A stretch of 64,000 nt of DNA from Methylomonas sp. AM2-LC (GCF_039904985.1 NZ_CP157005.1:1054001-1118000); one strand, 5' to 3'; counted from the first letter of the stretch, positions 44,435 to 56,031 are shown. Made by a program: numbers and translations. Notes: generated by a model not told the origin, from the sequence alone.

Positions 44435-45664
44435 TTGAATACTCCAAGCCATTTAAATCACGCAAATTTAATCGCCGCCGAATTTCTTGGACTGGCTCCT
44501 TTTTTGCGTCTCAATATTGCTGGAGAGGATTTACTGCCTATCGGTCAGGAAATATTAACCAAGCTGCAAACGCAAAACAATGATCCTAATCTATGGATGA
44601 ATTTATCTACGATTATGTTTTGTTTAGGACAACGCGATATTGGCTTATCCATGCAATCTCAAGCATTGGAAATACAACATATCTATCATCTTTCTGCTCA
44701 GCAGAAGCCCGCAAAACTGTGCGTATTACTACTAATGGCCGCAGGTGATCTGGCCGCCAATACCCCACTGGATTGTTTGCTGGAAAATAGCGATATAGAA
44801 CTGATTTATTATTTTGTGAACGCCGAGCAAGCTTTAGCATTGCCAACGCACGATGTAATGATGGTTGCGATTAGTGAAGCGGATGAAAATAGCGCATTAC
44901 TCAATCAGTTACAACAGGAGTTAGTAAATTGGCCAAAACCCATAATTAATGCACCGCATAAAATCCCACGCGTAGAACGTTTTGCCGCCGCGCAATTATT
45001 ACAAAATGTGCCAGGTTTGTTTATACCACCCACTCTCAGGTTGTCGCGCAAAAAATTGCAAGGTTTAGTCAATGCTAAAATCACTATCCAGACTTTATTG
45101 GCAGGCAGCGATTTTCCGTTGATTATTCGTCCGGTTGGTTCGCATGCTGGCAAAGATTTGGAAAAGCTGGAAAGTATGGCAGACTTACAGTCGTATTTTT
45201 CCAGAGTAGATGTAATAGAATACTTCCTGTCGCCATTTATCGACTATAGCAATAACGATGGCTTGTTCAGAAAGTATCGCATAGCGTTGTTAGACGGTAA
45301 GGCATTTGCTTGTCACATGGCCGTTTCAGCGCATTGGATGATTCATTATGTCAATGCAGGCATGTATGAAGATGGGCAAAAAAGAGCTGAAGAAGCGGCT
45401 TTTATAGCCGATTTTGCCAACTTTGCCGAACGCCATCAAGCAGCTTTGGCTGCAATTAGTCAACGTACCGAGCTGGATTATGTGTGTCTCGATTGTGCCG
45501 AAACTGCCGATGGGCAATTATTTGTATTCGAAATTGATCACGCTATGGTGGTACATGGCATGGACCCCGAAGCGCAATTTGCTTATAAGCAGGTGGCTAT
45601 TCAGCAGCTAAGGGATGCGTTTAGAGGGTTTTTGTTTCGAATGAGTGTCGATTCTCTTAAGTGA
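44435..45664 (+). CDS. ATP-grasp-like protein, paralogue of the C-terminal part of the 31829-33712 gene
   Basis: A 409-residue protein. The region from about residue 90 parallels the other ATP-grasp-like protein: LCVLLLMAAGDLAANTPLDC, PLIIRPVGSHAGKDLEKL, LFRKYRIALLDGKAFACHMA (shared FRKYR) and HWMIHYV, then YVCLDCAETADGQLFVFE followed by IDHAMVVH. The Mg-ligand Asn of the usual E-x-N is Asp here. The N-terminal 80 residues are a short helical stub instead of TPRs. The TTG at 44435 is the only early start in frame (a stop lies at 44426), with no clear RBS. It follows maf by 50 bp, so it may be co-transcribed and act in flagellin or sugar modification; substrate unknown. Confidence 0.7.
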   Translation: MNTPSHLNHANLIAAEFLGLAPFLRLNIAGEDLLPIGQEILTKLQTQNNDPNLWMNLSTIMFCLGQRDIGLSMQSQALEIQHIYHLSAQQKPAKLCVLLLMAAGDLAANTPLDCLLENSDIELIYYFVNAEQALALPTHDVMMVAISEADENSALLNQLQQELVNWPKPIINAPHKIPRVERFAAAQLLQNVPGLFIPPTLRLSRKKLQGLVNAKITIQTLLAGSDFPLIIRPVGSHAGKDLEKLESMADLQSYFSRVDVIEYFLSPFIDYSNNDGLFRKYRIALLDGKAFACHMAVSAHWMIHYVNAGMYEDGQKRAEEAAFIADFANFAERHQAALAAISQRTELDYVCLDCAETADGQLFVFEIDHAMVVHGMDPEAQFAYKQVAIQQLRDAFRGFLFRMSVDSLK

Positions 45665-45734
45665 GTATTTACAGCGTCTTCTGCTAAGCAGTCCGACACT
45701 AAAAGCAGAATAGTTGTTAATATTTACAATAACC

Positions 45735-47981
45735 CTATTTATCCAGCTTAATCCACCGTAAGCGATTGGCATTACTGACTACAGTCACCGAAGACATGGC
45801 CATGGCCGCTCCAGCCAACATGGGGTTTAATAAAATTCCAAATAACGGATATAGCAAGCCAGCAGCAATAGGAATGCCAATGGTGTTATAAAAAAATGCG
45901 CCCAACAAATTTTGGTGGATATTTTTTACGGTCAATTTTGAAAGTTTTATCGCTTCCGGTACTTTTAGCAACGAACCCAGTAACAGCACAATGTCGGCGC
46001 TTTCAATAGCCACGTCGGTACCAGTGCCAATGGCAAAACCCACATCTGCTTGTGCCAGGGCAGGGGCGTCATTAATACCATCACCGACCATGCCCACAAC
46101 TTCTCCTTGTGCTTGCAATTCTTTTACTACCTGGGCTTTATCGGCGGGTAATACCTGTGCGCGTATTTCAGTTAAGCCAGCCTGTTTGGCAATAGCCTGA
46201 GCGGTTATAGAATTATCTCCGGTTACCATTAATAAGCGTATCCCCAGTCGTTGCAGTTCTCTTATAGCTGCTGTGGAATCTGTTTTAATCGGATCAGCAA
46301 CCGCAATGATGCCGATAACGGTTTGCTCATGGGCCAATAACATGGGTGTTTGTCCCTCAGCAGCATAGCTTTCCAGAGTGGATTGGTATTCCTCAGTGGT
46401 TATTTGTTGGGTAGTTAATAGAGCTTGATTACCAAACCAGTAGGTTTGATCGGCAATACGTCCAGTAATTCCATGTCCGGCAATCGCCTGAAATTTCCTG
46501 ACTTTGTTTAACTTCAGTTTCTTTTCAGTGGCCGCGTTAAGCAGTGCCGCAGCCAACGGATGCTCCGAACCTGATTCCAGGCTGGCCGCAAGTTGTAAAA
46601 TTTGGTCTTCACTATAATCGCCAAACGCTTTAATAGTCGCTACGCTGGGTTTGCCCGTTGTGACGGTTCCTGTTTTGTCGAGAATGACACACGTCAGTTT
46701 ACCAGCGGTTTGCAGGGCTTCACCTTTACGAATTAAAATACCCATTTGCGCAGCTCTACCCACGGCAACCATGACAGAAATGGGCGTAGCCAAACCTAAA
46801 GCACAAGGGCAGGCGATGACTAGAACTGTCATAGAGGTAACAAAGGCATAGCCTAGTGCCGGATCGGGGCCTATTATCCACCACAGCATAAAAGTAAAGG
46901 CCGAGATTACGACAACGGTTGGAACAAAAATGCTGGATATTTTGTCGGCCAAGCGTGCTAGTTCGGGTTTGCTGTTTTGCGCTTGGCGAACACTAAGAAT
47001 GATTTGTGCCAATGCTGTATCCCGGCCTATGCGGGTGGCCTTGAATAAAAAACTGCCTTGTTGATTGATAGTGCCAGCGGCGACGCTACTGCCCGGCAGT
47101 TTTTCTACCGGTATGGGCTCGCCTGTCAGCATGCCTTCATCCACGCTGGAATGACCTTCTAAAACTACGCCGTCAACCGCAATTTTTTCGCCGGGCCTTA
47201 CTCGTAAAGTTTCGTCAAGTCCTACCTGATCAATGGCAATATCCAGTTCTTGTCCGTCCCTAACGATTCTGGCGGTACGGGGCTGCAAGCCGATTAAGGC
47301 GCGTATGGCGGAAGAAGTTTTGCCACGTGCACGCGTCTCTAAGGCATTGCCAAGATTAATGAAAGCCAAAATGACGGCTGATGCTTCAAAATAAGCATGC
47401 GCTGACATGGGTGGTAATAGTTGTGAGTAATCGATCACGATGCAGGAATATAGCCATGCCGCTCCCGTACCCAGCGCTATCAGTGTGTCCATATTGGCTT
47501 GTTTAACACGTAATAATTTAATGGCGCTGTGGTAAAAATGTCCGCCGGAATAATACATAACTAACAGTGTGATTAAGGCAACTTTTGTCCAAAATCCGGT
47601 ACCCTCAGGCGTACCCATCATTGGAAACCAATCCAAATGTGCTCCCAACATTAACGGAATGCCCAGCGCACCAGCAACGGCCGCTTTTTTTAATAATTCC
47701 TGGTAACGCTGCATTTCCTGCTGTTCTTCTTCCGCAGGGTCTTCAAAGCCTTCCATGATGGCACCATCGTAGCCAGCGGCTTTTAATGCAGTTTTCAGCA
47801 ATTCCGGTTCGGGACTGCCTGAAACATTGGCAGAGTGATCAGCAAAATTGACACTGACGTCTGTTACGCCGTTTACAGAACGTAAAGCGGTGTCGACTGC
47901 GGCAATACAGCCAGCGCAACGCATGCCAAGTATGGATAAGCGTAGATCTGTGGGTGATAGGCTGGTTGGCTCTGCATTCAT
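45735..47981 (-). CDS. copA: Copper-exporting P1B-type ATPase
   Basis: A 748-residue inner-membrane pump. One N-terminal heavy-metal domain carries GMRCAGC (residues about 19-25). Eight membrane segments are expected; the transmembrane metal motif is CPC in [13 protein letters not shown]. The phosphorylation site is [14 protein letters not shown], the actuator motif TGEPIPVE, and the ATP-binding part has [11 protein letters not shown], followed by [18 protein letters not shown]. The CxxC plus CPC pattern marks Cu(I) transport. It stands alone, convergent with the ATP-grasp gene. Confidence 0.93.
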   Translation of the reverse strand: MNAEPTSLSPTDLRLSILGMRCAGCIAAVDTALRSVNGVTDVSVNFADHSANVSGSPEPELLKTALKAAGYDGAIMEGFEDPAEEEQQEMQRYQELLKKAAVAGALGIPLMLGAHLDWFPMMGTPEGTGFWTKVALITLLVMYYSGGHFYHSAIKLLRVKQANMDTLIALGTGAAWLYSCIVIDYSQLLPPMSAHAYFEASAVILAFINLGNALETRARGKTSSAIRALIGLQPRTARIVRDGQELDIAIDQVGLDETLRVRPGEKIAVDGVVLEGHSSVDEGMLTGEPIPVEKLPGSSVAAGTINQQGSFLFKATRIGRDTALAQIILSVRQAQNSKPELARLADKISSIFVPTVVVISAFTFMLWWIIGPDPALGYAFVTSMTVLVIACPCALGLATPISVMVAVGRAAQMGILIRKGEALQTAGKLTCVILDKTGTVTTGKPSVATIKAFGDYSEDQILQLAASLESGSEHPLAAALLNAATEKKLKLNKVRKFQAIAGHGITGRIADQTYWFGNQALLTTQQITTEEYQSTLESYAAEGQTPMLLAHEQTVIGIIAVADPIKTDSTAAIRELQRLGIRLLMVTGDNSITAQAIAKQAGLTEIRAQVLPADKAQVVKELQAQGEVVGMVGDGINDAPALAQADVGFAIGTGTDVAIESADIVLLLGSLLKVPEAIKLSKLTVKNIHQNLLGAFFYNTIGIPIAAGLLYPLFGILLNPMLAGAAMAMSSVTVVSNANRLRWIKLDK

Positions 47982-48041
47982 GGCTGTCTCAGTGTAAAAG
48001 CATATTAACGTGGAACTTGAAAAACTAAGTAACTTTTCGGT

Positions 48042-48077
48042 GTAGGATGGGTTTATCTATCCCTCTACCCATCCTAC
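48042..48077. repeat. Palindromic hairpin repeat (REP/MITE-like)
   Basis: Perfect 11-bp arms gtaggatgggt (48042-48052) and acccatcctac (48067-48077) surround a 14-base loop, between copA and efpL. The word GTAGGATGGGT with this palindromic layout is familiar to me as a dispersed intergenic repeat in many proteobacterial genomes. Only one copy is seen in this window, so mobility is an inference. Confidence 0.6.
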
Positions 48078-48245
48078 CTCATTGGTTTTTTAAGTTTTAA
48101 AGCATCAATCTGAATAGTTACAAAACTAAATAAGTTGCTTATATTAATACGCCTTAAGTATTTAGTTTGCAAGTATAAGTCAAGTGAGTAGACCACTTTC
48201 GAGTGTTTGAAAGAGTGTACGCAAAGAGCTTGCCGTATTGTGCAA

Positions 48246-48812
48246 TTAAGCTCTGGACATAAATTTACCTGTCTCGGTATTTACTTTGACTAATTCGCCA
48301 GATTCAATATATTCGGGTACCTGAATTTCCAGTCCAGTCGTTAGTTTTGCCGTTTTGGTGCGACTGGTGGCGCTGGCTCCTTTCATAGCAGGCGGTGTTT
48401 CCACAATTTGTAAGGTAATGGTTGCTGGTAATTCCACGCCCAGTGCTACATCATCCATTAACAACAGGACTATGCCTTCCAATCCCTCACTCAGATAATC
48501 AATTTGCTCTTCAATATCTTCGTTGGTTAAGCTGTATTGCTCATAGGTTTCGCTATGCATAAAATGATAGGTGTCGCCGTCTTGATAGGAAAATTGCACC
48601 GGTACTCTGGAGCAATCCGCCGCTTTCAACATATCATCACTTTTATAGCTTTCATCCAGTTTTTGTTTAGTTTTCATATGGGCATAGCGGACTTTATACA
48701 GTGTGGCTGCACCGCGTGAAGATGGGTTTCTAACTTCGATTTTTTTAACAATATAAGGTTCGCCATTAATTTCAATGGCAGTACCCTGCTTAAGTTCGTT
48801 GGCTTTTGGCAC
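48246..48812 (-). CDS. efpL: Elongation factor P-like protein EfpL (YeiP)
   Basis: A 188-residue three-domain EF-P paralogue. The start MPKANELKQGTAIEINGEPY and the segment ETPPAMKGASATSRTKTAKL match YeiP rather than canonical EF-P. The tip of the domain I loop reads NPSSRGAAT with Arg at position 33, where EF-P has its modified Lys; EfpL proteins carry an unmodified Arg there and help ribosomes through proline-containing motifs. The C-terminus (VPEYIESGELVKVNTETGKF) is normal. It lies 27 bp after bpt on the same strand. Confidence 0.92.
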   Translation of the reverse strand: MPKANELKQGTAIEINGEPYIVKKIEVRNPSSRGAATLYKVRYAHMKTKQKLDESYKSDDMLKAADCSRVPVQFSYQDGDTYHFMHSETYEQYSLTNEDIEEQIDYLSEGLEGIVLLLMDDVALGVELPATITLQIVETPPAMKGASATSRTKTAKLTTGLEIQVPEYIESGELVKVNTETGKFMSRA

Positions 48813-48839
48813 TAGTTTGTCCTCTTTAAAAATATTAGG

Positions 48840-49541
48840 TTAGTCGGAAATAATTTGCCATTGCTGGTCGATAAGTCCCCATAAGGGCTGATATTGGTTT
48901 TTGTAACTCATTTTTTGGCAATTTTTTATCCAGAAACCTAAATAAACGAAGTCAAGATTGAGTTGCTTGGCTTGCTGAATTTGCCATAACACAGCAAACA
49001 CACCGGGGCTATACGTAGCGTAATCGGGATCGAAAAATGTATAAACTGCGGATAAAGCATTATCCAGTAAATCGACAACGGCTACGGTTACTAGTTGCTG
49101 ATTGATCCAAAACTCAACAAACCAGGTTTTACACCAGCTGCTGGATAAAAATTGTAGATAATCTTCACAACTAATGGGATCTTTGTCTACATTATGATGC
49201 CGAGAGGTCTGATAGCGTTGGTATAAATCAAAATGCAGGGGATCAAATACGGGCGGTTTAATGACAACTTGTGTGTCAGCATTTTTTTTGGCACATCGAA
49301 TTTGTTTGCGATCAGCTAAAAAATCTTTAACAGCCAGTCTGGTGGGTATGCAAGCTTGGCAACTTTGGCAATAAGGTCGATATACTTGATCACCACTACG
49401 CCTGAAACCTTGCGCGATTAACTCTGAATAATATTGTGTATTTAAACTAAAATCACTACTCACTAATAGGGAACGGGCCATTTGTGCACTTAGATAGCTG
49501 CATTCATGTTCTACGCTTAACCACAAAGGAATGCTGATCAT
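48840..49541 (-). CDS. bpt: Aspartate/glutamate leucyltransferase
   Basis: A 233-residue protein that adds Leu from Leu-tRNA to N-terminal Asp/Glu, marking proteins for ClpS-ClpAP. Signatures are HECSYLSAQMARSLLV, YSELIAQGFRRSGDQVYRPY, CQSCQACIPTRLAV (conserved Cys pairs), RHHNVDKDPIS and YLGFWIKNCQKMSYKNQYQP. I start at the ATG that overlaps the aat stop (TAATG); an ATG 12 bases further upstream (49553) is also possible. Paired with aat in one transcript. Confidence 0.92.
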   Translation of the reverse strand: MISIPLWLSVEHECSYLSAQMARSLLVSSDFSLNTQYYSELIAQGFRRSGDQVYRPYCQSCQACIPTRLAVKDFLADRKQIRCAKKNADTQVVIKPPVFDPLHFDLYQRYQTSRHHNVDKDPISCEDYLQFLSSSWCKTWFVEFWINQQLVTVAVVDLLDNALSAVYTFFDPDYATYSPGVFAVLWQIQQAKQLNLDFVYLGFWIKNCQKMSYKNQYQPLWGLIDQQWQIISD

Positions 49542-50233
49542 TATCGCTGCCATGCGCTGGCACTGGGTGTGGCGTTACACCATTCGCTTAGAAAATCTTG
49601 AAATTGAGAGCGGGGTATTTCTTCTGCCCCCAGGCTCAATAAATGTTTATTGGTAACTTGACAATCAATTAAGCGATACCCCCAGGCTGTCAATTGTTCT
49701 ACCATGTGCGCAAACACCACTTTTGAGGCATCCGTTTTGGTATGGAACATCGATTCGCCGAAAAATACTTGTCCAATAGCTACGCCATAAAGTCCACCGA
49801 CTAATTCATCCTGTTGCCAGGCTTCGAAGCTATGTGCAACTCCGCTAGCGTGCAGTTTTTGGTAGGCGTTGAGTATTTCTGGGTTAATCCAGGTGCCGGA
49901 GCTACCCTCTCTGGGTGCAGCGCAACCATGCATCACCTTCTCAAAAGCAGTGTCATATTTTATTTGAAAAGGTTTTTGGCGCAGGGTTTTCTGCAAACTG
50001 CGTGATAGTTTTAATCTGTCTGGAAACAAGACTAGACGTGGATTGGGAGACCACCATAAGATAGGTTCGTCAGGATTGTACCAGGGAAAAATGCCTAACT
50101 GATAAGCATTGATCAGGCGAATTTCAGATAAGCAGCCGCCATAAGCCAGTAAGCCATTCGGTTCTGCAAGTGCTTGCGCAGGCGTTGGAAATACTTGTTG
50201 TGGGTTGTTGGCGTCTAGTTCTATCAGTGACAT
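49541..50233 (-). CDS. aat: Leucyl/phenylalanyl-tRNA-protein transferase
   Basis: A 230-residue enzyme that adds Leu/Phe to N-terminal Lys/Arg. Motifs: PNGLLAYGGCLSEIRLINAY, QLGIFPWYNPDEPILWWSPN (the FPWY/WWSP signature), THSFEAW-type segment (VAHSFEAWQ), LVGGLYGVAIGQVFFGESMF and LIDCQVTNKHLLSLGAEEIP. Length is normal. With bpt directly downstream, both arms of the N-degron pathway are encoded together. Confidence 0.95.
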   Translation of the reverse strand: MSLIELDANNPQQVFPTPAQALAEPNGLLAYGGCLSEIRLINAYQLGIFPWYNPDEPILWWSPNPRLVLFPDRLKLSRSLQKTLRQKPFQIKYDTAFEKVMHGCAAPREGSSGTWINPEILNAYQKLHASGVAHSFEAWQQDELVGGLYGVAIGQVFFGESMFHTKTDASKVVFAHMVEQLTAWGYRLIDCQVTNKHLLSLGAEEIPRSQFQDFLSEWCNATPSASAWQR

Positions 50234-50371
50234 AAAGACGGAAATGTTCCGTTTAAAGGAAGCATATTTTATAGTATCGTTGCGTAATTAGCTTATATGG
50301 CTTTTCGTATAGGCCGATTTGGAGAATGTCCTATTGAAAGTTATCCAAGGCAGACAAACAGGATTTCCTTT

Positions 50372-50399
50372 TGGGGTAGACATTCTCACGTCTACCCCA
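50372..50399. terminator. Strong hairpin between trxB and aat
   Basis: Perfect 10-bp arms tggggtagac (50372-50381) and gtctacccca (50390-50399), 8-nt loop, 15 bp after the trxB stop (minus strand). Neither side has a T-run in the right place, so it may be a factor-dependent terminator or an RNA 3'-end stabiliser rather than a classical terminator. Confidence 0.5.
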
Positions 50400-50414
50400 T
50401 GCTAGAATTATAAT

Positions 50415-51455
<1,041 letters not shown>

Positions 51456-51550
51456 CTATTCCACAATTGAATTTATATTCGCTAATGTAATTTATCCAAT
51501 TTATCATCTATAATCATGTTTCTGATACTTTATTTTTTGAGTCTATCGAT

Positions 51551-53866
51551 ATGGTTGCTGTTATTGAAGAAAAATCTGCACGTGGTCCGCGCGAGATTGC
51601 TTTACTGGGTTTTTCCAGTTGTGCGTTATTTTTTTTTATTGCCTTACTGACTTTTAATTCCGAAGATCCCGGTTGGAGTCATAGTACTTCTTTTCAATCC
51701 TTACATAATGCCTGTGGTTTATTTGGTGCATGGTTGGCCGATTTCATTCTCAGCTTTCTGGGATTAACCGCTTATTTGATTCCGTTGATGATTTTCTGGT
51801 CTGGTTATATGTTATATCACCCAGAGCCTTTGACTAATAATCGCTGGCGCTTTCTGGTAAGTTGGAGTGGTTTTATATTTACCACTATTTCAGGTGCCTC
51901 TATTTTCTTTCTACATCTGTATTTTCTTAGAACAAAAGTTGATTTACCCAATACTCCAGGCGGTATTATCGGACAGGAAATTGGTGAGACTTTAGTTCGT
52001 TTATTAGGTAATTCCGGTTCAACCTTGCTGTTGTTAGCCATTTTCATGATTGGGGTTACTTTACTAACTGGTTTGTCCTGGTTAGGGTTGATGAATGTTG
52101 TTGGTAAATGGGCTATCTCGCTGTTTGGGATATTAGGTCGTCAGGCAATCTCTGCTGAAGAGCGTTATAGGGATGATCAACCAAAACAACGGGCAACTGA
52201 AAAAAAGAAATCTCGTCCAGCTAATCAAATGGAAACAGAGGATAAAAATAAACCACAAGAAAATGGTAAAAAAATCAAAATTGAAACGCTTAAACCTATC
52301 TCACAGACGGTTGCGGAAGAGGTTAAGCCACAACGGCGTAAAGATAGCAAAACAGTGGATGATTTACCTCCTTCCATGTATCTAAATGCATTGCCACCGT
52401 TAAGTTTGTTGGAAACCCGAGAAATAAGAGTAAAGCGTTATTCAAAACTTGAACTGCAAGAAATTTCAAGACAAGTAGAGAGCGTATTGCAAGACTATGG
52501 TATTGCTGCTGAGGTTGAAGGTGTTTATCCTGGCCCTGTTATTACCCGCTTCGAACTTCGTCCGGCAGCGGGTGTAAAAGTGAGTCGTATCAGTGGGCTG
52601 TCTAAAGATTTGGCCAGGGGATTATCAGTAACCAGTGTCAGGATAGTTGAAATTATAGAAGGTAAATCGGTTATAGGTCTGGAGATTCCTAATCAGGAAC
52701 GAGAAATGGTCTCTCTGCGGGATCTACTTATTTCGGATGAGTTTGATCGTGCCAAATCAAAATTAAGTATCGCTATGGGCAAGGATATTTCTGGAAATCC
52801 TGTAGTGGCCGATTTGGGGAAAATGCCACACGCGTTGGTTGCTGGGACTACAGGGTCTGGTAAATCAGTGGCCATCAACACGATGATCCTAAGCTTATTA
52901 TATAAAGCTAAGCCAGCTGATGTGCGGATGATTATGATTGATCCTAAAATGTTGGAATTATCTGTTTATGAAGGTATTCCGCATTTATTGACGCCCGTTG
53001 TTACCGATATGAAAGATGCACAGAATGCCTTGCGTTGGGCTGTCGCAGAGATGGAGCGTCGTTATAAATTGATGTCAAAAGTGGGTGTGCGCAATTTGGC
53101 TGGTTACAATCAGGCTGTCAAAGAAGCCGAGGCGGCGGGTAAACCTCTGCGTGATCCGTTATTTAAGCCGCAGACGCCAGTGGCTGCAGAAGATTATCCC
53201 TTATTGGACACTTTGCCTAGTATCGTTATTGTAATTGATGAGCTGGCCGATATGATGATGGTGGTTGGCAAAAAAGTGGAGGAATTGATAGCGCGATTGG
53301 CACAAAAAGCTAGGGCGGCTGGTATTCATTTGGTATTAGCTACGCAAAGACCATCAGTTGATGTTTTGACGGGTTTAATCAAAGCCAACGTACCAACCCG
53401 AATTTCATTTCAGGTATCCTCGCGTATTGATTCCAGAACCATTATTGATCAAGGGGGTGCTGAAGCTTTGTTGGGTAATGGTGATATGTTGTTTTTACCT
53501 TCTGGTACCAGCATACCCATTCGTGCCCATGGTGCATTTGTTGATGATCATGAAGTGCATCAGGTCGTTGAGTTTTTGAAAAAAACCGGGCCTACCAATT
53601 ATTTAGACGAGATTACACAGGAACGTACCGATAGTGGCGAAGTTGCTGGATTGGATGGCGATGAAAGTGAAAGTGACAGTTTGTATGATGAGGCTGTACA
53701 GTTTGTTACCGAATCCAGAAAAGCATCAATTTCCAGTGTGCAAAGACGTTTCAAAATTGGTTATAACCGTGCTGCACGCATTATAGAAGATATGGAAAAT
53801 TCTGGTGTGGTCAGTCCGGCAGAAAGTAATGGCTCGCGCGAGGTACTCGCTCCGCCGCCACGCTGA
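51551..53866 (+). CDS. ftsK: DNA translocase FtsK
   Basis: A 771-residue divisome protein. Four N-terminal membrane segments lie within residues about 20-190 (e.g. [18 protein letters not shown]). A charged linker of about 100 residues is short compared with E. coli (Lys/Glu-rich, residues 200-290). The motor has Walker [10 protein letters not shown] (Lys438) and Walker [14 protein letters not shown], and the C-terminal gamma winged-helix domain contains [19 protein letters not shown], which reads KOPS sites. It moves chromosome ends and activates XerCD at dif. The stop overlaps the next start by one base (TGATG). Confidence 0.95.
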   Translation: MVAVIEEKSARGPREIALLGFSSCALFFFIALLTFNSEDPGWSHSTSFQSLHNACGLFGAWLADFILSFLGLTAYLIPLMIFWSGYMLYHPEPLTNNRWRFLVSWSGFIFTTISGASIFFLHLYFLRTKVDLPNTPGGIIGQEIGETLVRLLGNSGSTLLLLAIFMIGVTLLTGLSWLGLMNVVGKWAISLFGILGRQAISAEERYRDDQPKQRATEKKKSRPANQMETEDKNKPQENGKKIKIETLKPISQTVAEEVKPQRRKDSKTVDDLPPSMYLNALPPLSLLETREIRVKRYSKLELQEISRQVESVLQDYGIAAEVEGVYPGPVITRFELRPAAGVKVSRISGLSKDLARGLSVTSVRIVEIIEGKSVIGLEIPNQEREMVSLRDLLISDEFDRAKSKLSIAMGKDISGNPVVADLGKMPHALVAGTTGSGKSVAINTMILSLLYKAKPADVRMIMIDPKMLELSVYEGIPHLLTPVVTDMKDAQNALRWAVAEMERRYKLMSKVGVRNLAGYNQAVKEAEAAGKPLRDPLFKPQTPVAAEDYPLLDTLPSIVIVIDELADMMMVVGKKVEELIARLAQKARAAGIHLVLATQRPSVDVLTGLIKANVPTRISFQVSSRIDSRTIIDQGGAEALLGNGDMLFLPSGTSIPIRAHGAFVDDHEVHQVVEFLKKTGPTNYLDEITQERTDSGEVAGLDGDESESDSLYDEAVQFVTESRKASISSVQRRFKIGYNRAARIIEDMENSGVVSPAESNGSREVLAPPPR

Positions 53867-54060
53867 TGAATATTCCTCCGGCAATTGCGGGTTTATTGGT
53901 TATCACCTTGGTATCAACTATGGGTGCTTGGTTTTTAAGCGCAGGTAAAACGGTTGAAAAACCAGTCAGAGCAATGTTGTTTGTTGTCTACTTTTGGATG
54001 TTGGCTTTTGCCCAATTATTGCTTTTTGGTTTGGTGTATTTTATAAAACAACACATTTAA
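53866..54060 (+). CDS. Small membrane protein of unknown function
   Basis: A 64-residue hydrophobic protein with two likely membrane helices (AIAGLLVITLVSTMGAWFL; LFVVYFWMLAFAQLLLFGLV) joined by a short basic loop (SAGKTVEKPVR). I recognise no family. Its start overlaps the ftsK stop, so translation is probably coupled. In ftsK operons the next gene is more often lolA, which is absent here. Confidence 0.65.
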   Translation: MNIPPAIAGLLVITLVSTMGAWFLSAGKTVEKPVRAMLFVVYFWMLAFAQLLLFGLVYFIKQHI

Positions 54061-54070
54061 TTTTACATAC

Positions 54071-54355
54071 ATGGAAACTACACCTGAAATTATTGGTTAT
54101 CTGGCGGCAACCTTAACGACTGCTTCTTTTTTGCCGCAAGCCATTATGACCATTAAAACCAGAGATACCGAATCGCTGTCCTTGGGTATGTATAGTATGT
54201 TTGCCTTAGGCGTTTTTTTATGGTTTATCTATGGGATCTATTTGTCAAACAATGCAATTATTATTGCTAATGCCATCACTTTTATTTTGGCAGCCTTGAT
54301 ACTGTGCTTTAAAATTTATAATAACTTGCAAAGCAAACAAAAATCTCAAGAATAA
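54071..54355 (+). CDS. SemiSWEET sugar transporter
   Basis: A 94-residue protein with three membrane helices and the MtN3/PQ-loop signature: GYLAATLTTASFLPQAI (the PQ in helix 1), then RDTESLSLGMYSMFALGVFL and WFIYGIYLSN. SemiSWEETs work as dimers and move sugars by facilitated diffusion. The ATG is 11 bp after the small membrane gene, so it is part of the ftsK transcript. Substrate unknown. Confidence 0.85.
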   Translation: METTPEIIGYLAATLTTASFLPQAIMTIKTRDTESLSLGMYSMFALGVFLWFIYGIYLSNNAIIIANAITFILAALILCFKIYNNLQSKQKSQE

Positions 54356-54494
54356 ATCTAGCTGGAATACTTGCTTAGTTCAATTAACCATTGTAGCCTG
54401 AAAGATTTCTCATCAATAATTAAAACGAAACTATGACCTAAAATGCAGGTTCTGGGTTTCAGCAAGTAAATCATCATCACTCAGAGGTTTGTTT

Positions 54495-55793
54495 GTGGAC
54501 CAATTGTTCGAATCTGCTTTTAAATTACACTTGTCAGGCAAATTTTCCGAAGCTGAAGATATTTATCGACAAATTCTGTCTGAACAACCATTACATGTTA
54601 TGGCTAAGCATTATTTAGGCGTGCTTATGCATCAACAAGGGCTCTCAGCAGAGGGTGTTGAATTAATTAAGGAAGCACTTATCTCCGATGTTGGCAAGGC
54701 TTCGCGCTACAATGATCTAGGTAATATTCTGGTACAGATAGCAGACTTTGACAATGCCATTACAGCTTTCCAATCATCATTAGAGTATTGTCATGACGAT
54801 GCCAATGTTTGGAATAATCTAGGATCAGTATTACACCATCAAACGCAAATAAAGGAAGCCGAATATGCTTATCGGCAAGCTTTATTCCATACGCCAAATT
54901 TTGTTCCTGCGTTAAATAATCTAGCCAGTTTATTGTCCGATACTGGTCAGCATGCTGAATCCTCGCGTTTGATTTGTTTGGCTTATATTCAGCCACCTTT
55001 AACAGATAAACCTTTAAAGCAATTAGCTGTAGCGTATTTTAGACTTGGCTTAATTGCTGATGCGGCTGAATGTTATCGTGCCTGGCTCCATATGGAACCG
55101 GATAATGTTTATGCAAAACTGCATTTAGCGGCATGCACAGGTGAAAATGTTCCCGAGAAAACACCTGATGCGTATTTGAAAGAAGTGTTTGATGGAATGT
55201 CTGATTTTTTTGAAGAAAAACTAGTTACGACTCTTGCATACTCAGGTCCTGAGATGATTGCTGTCTTACTTAAAGAATGCGCGTTTCAAGAAAAAACTTT
55301 AGATGTGCTTGATGGTGGTTGTGGCACTGGTTTGATGGCCCCAATACTGGCCCGCTATAGTCGATATTTGATTGGAGTCGATATTTCTGCTGGGATGTTG
55401 GGCCAAGCAAGAGCTAGAAATATTTATACTGATTTGGTGGAAGCCGAGTTGGTGTGCTACCTAAGAAATTGTGAAAAGCGTTTTGATTTGGTTGTACTGG
55501 CCGATACGCTTATTTATTTTGGTGAATTAATTGAGCTTTTTAGAGTTATTCGGCAAGTATTACGTCCGCACGGTTTTATCTGTTTTACCATCGAGATTAG
55601 CTCGGAAAATGCGCCTCAGCCATTGGGTTATAATTTAAGCGTTGTCGGTCGTTATACACATAGTCTTTGCTATCTTTCTGAAGTTCTTAGTGTACATGGT
55701 TTAGTTATCGTTGCAGAAAATCAAGCAATATTGCGCACTGAATTTGGTCAGCCTATACCCGGTGTGGCGATGTTAGTTGGCTTTGGGGGATGA
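54495..55793 (+). CDS. TPR protein with C-terminal SAM-dependent methyltransferase domain
   Basis: A 432-residue protein. Residues about 1-220 are tetratricopeptide repeats (e.g. NVWNNLGSVLHHQTQIKEAE). Residues about 230-430 form a methyltransferase: LDVLDGGCGTGLMAPILARY (motif I), LIGVDISAGMLGQAR (motif II acidic residue), VVLADTLIYFGELIELFRVI and LRPHGFICFTIE. I start at GTG 54495 because AGAGG lies 7 nt upstream; TTG 54489 is in frame but too close to it. TPR-methyltransferases of this kind are not assigned a substrate; a protein or glycan partner is possible. Confidence 0.8.
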   Translation: MDQLFESAFKLHLSGKFSEAEDIYRQILSEQPLHVMAKHYLGVLMHQQGLSAEGVELIKEALISDVGKASRYNDLGNILVQIADFDNAITAFQSSLEYCHDDANVWNNLGSVLHHQTQIKEAEYAYRQALFHTPNFVPALNNLASLLSDTGQHAESSRLICLAYIQPPLTDKPLKQLAVAYFRLGLIADAAECYRAWLHMEPDNVYAKLHLAACTGENVPEKTPDAYLKEVFDGMSDFFEEKLVTTLAYSGPEMIAVLLKECAFQEKTLDVLDGGCGTGLMAPILARYSRYLIGVDISAGMLGQARARNIYTDLVEAELVCYLRNCEKRFDLVVLADTLIYFGELIELFRVIRQVLRPHGFICFTIEISSENAPQPLGYNLSVVGRYTHSLCYLSEVLSVHGLVIVAENQAILRTEFGQPIPGVAMLVGFGG

Positions 55794-56031
55794 ATGTACT
55801 GAATGTTAAATTTCTTACCTGATTACCCATAAGCCCTGTAGCAAAATCCAGGTTGGTCAGCACTTAAAGTTTATTAGCTGCTTTTATCTGATGACCGGGA
55901 ATCGGTGTTGCTTAAGCTTGTAGGTAATCATGCATTTTTAAGGGATTGTTCGTTGATAAGCTTGTTAAAGTCGGTTTAATACTTATCCCTGTTACAATAG
56001 GGGTATAAAGTAAAAGCGTAGATAGGTAAAC

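Noticed and set aside
55794..56031. Cobalamin riboswitch upstream of cobO
   Set aside because: I see no B12-box-like sequence or the expected long paired leader.
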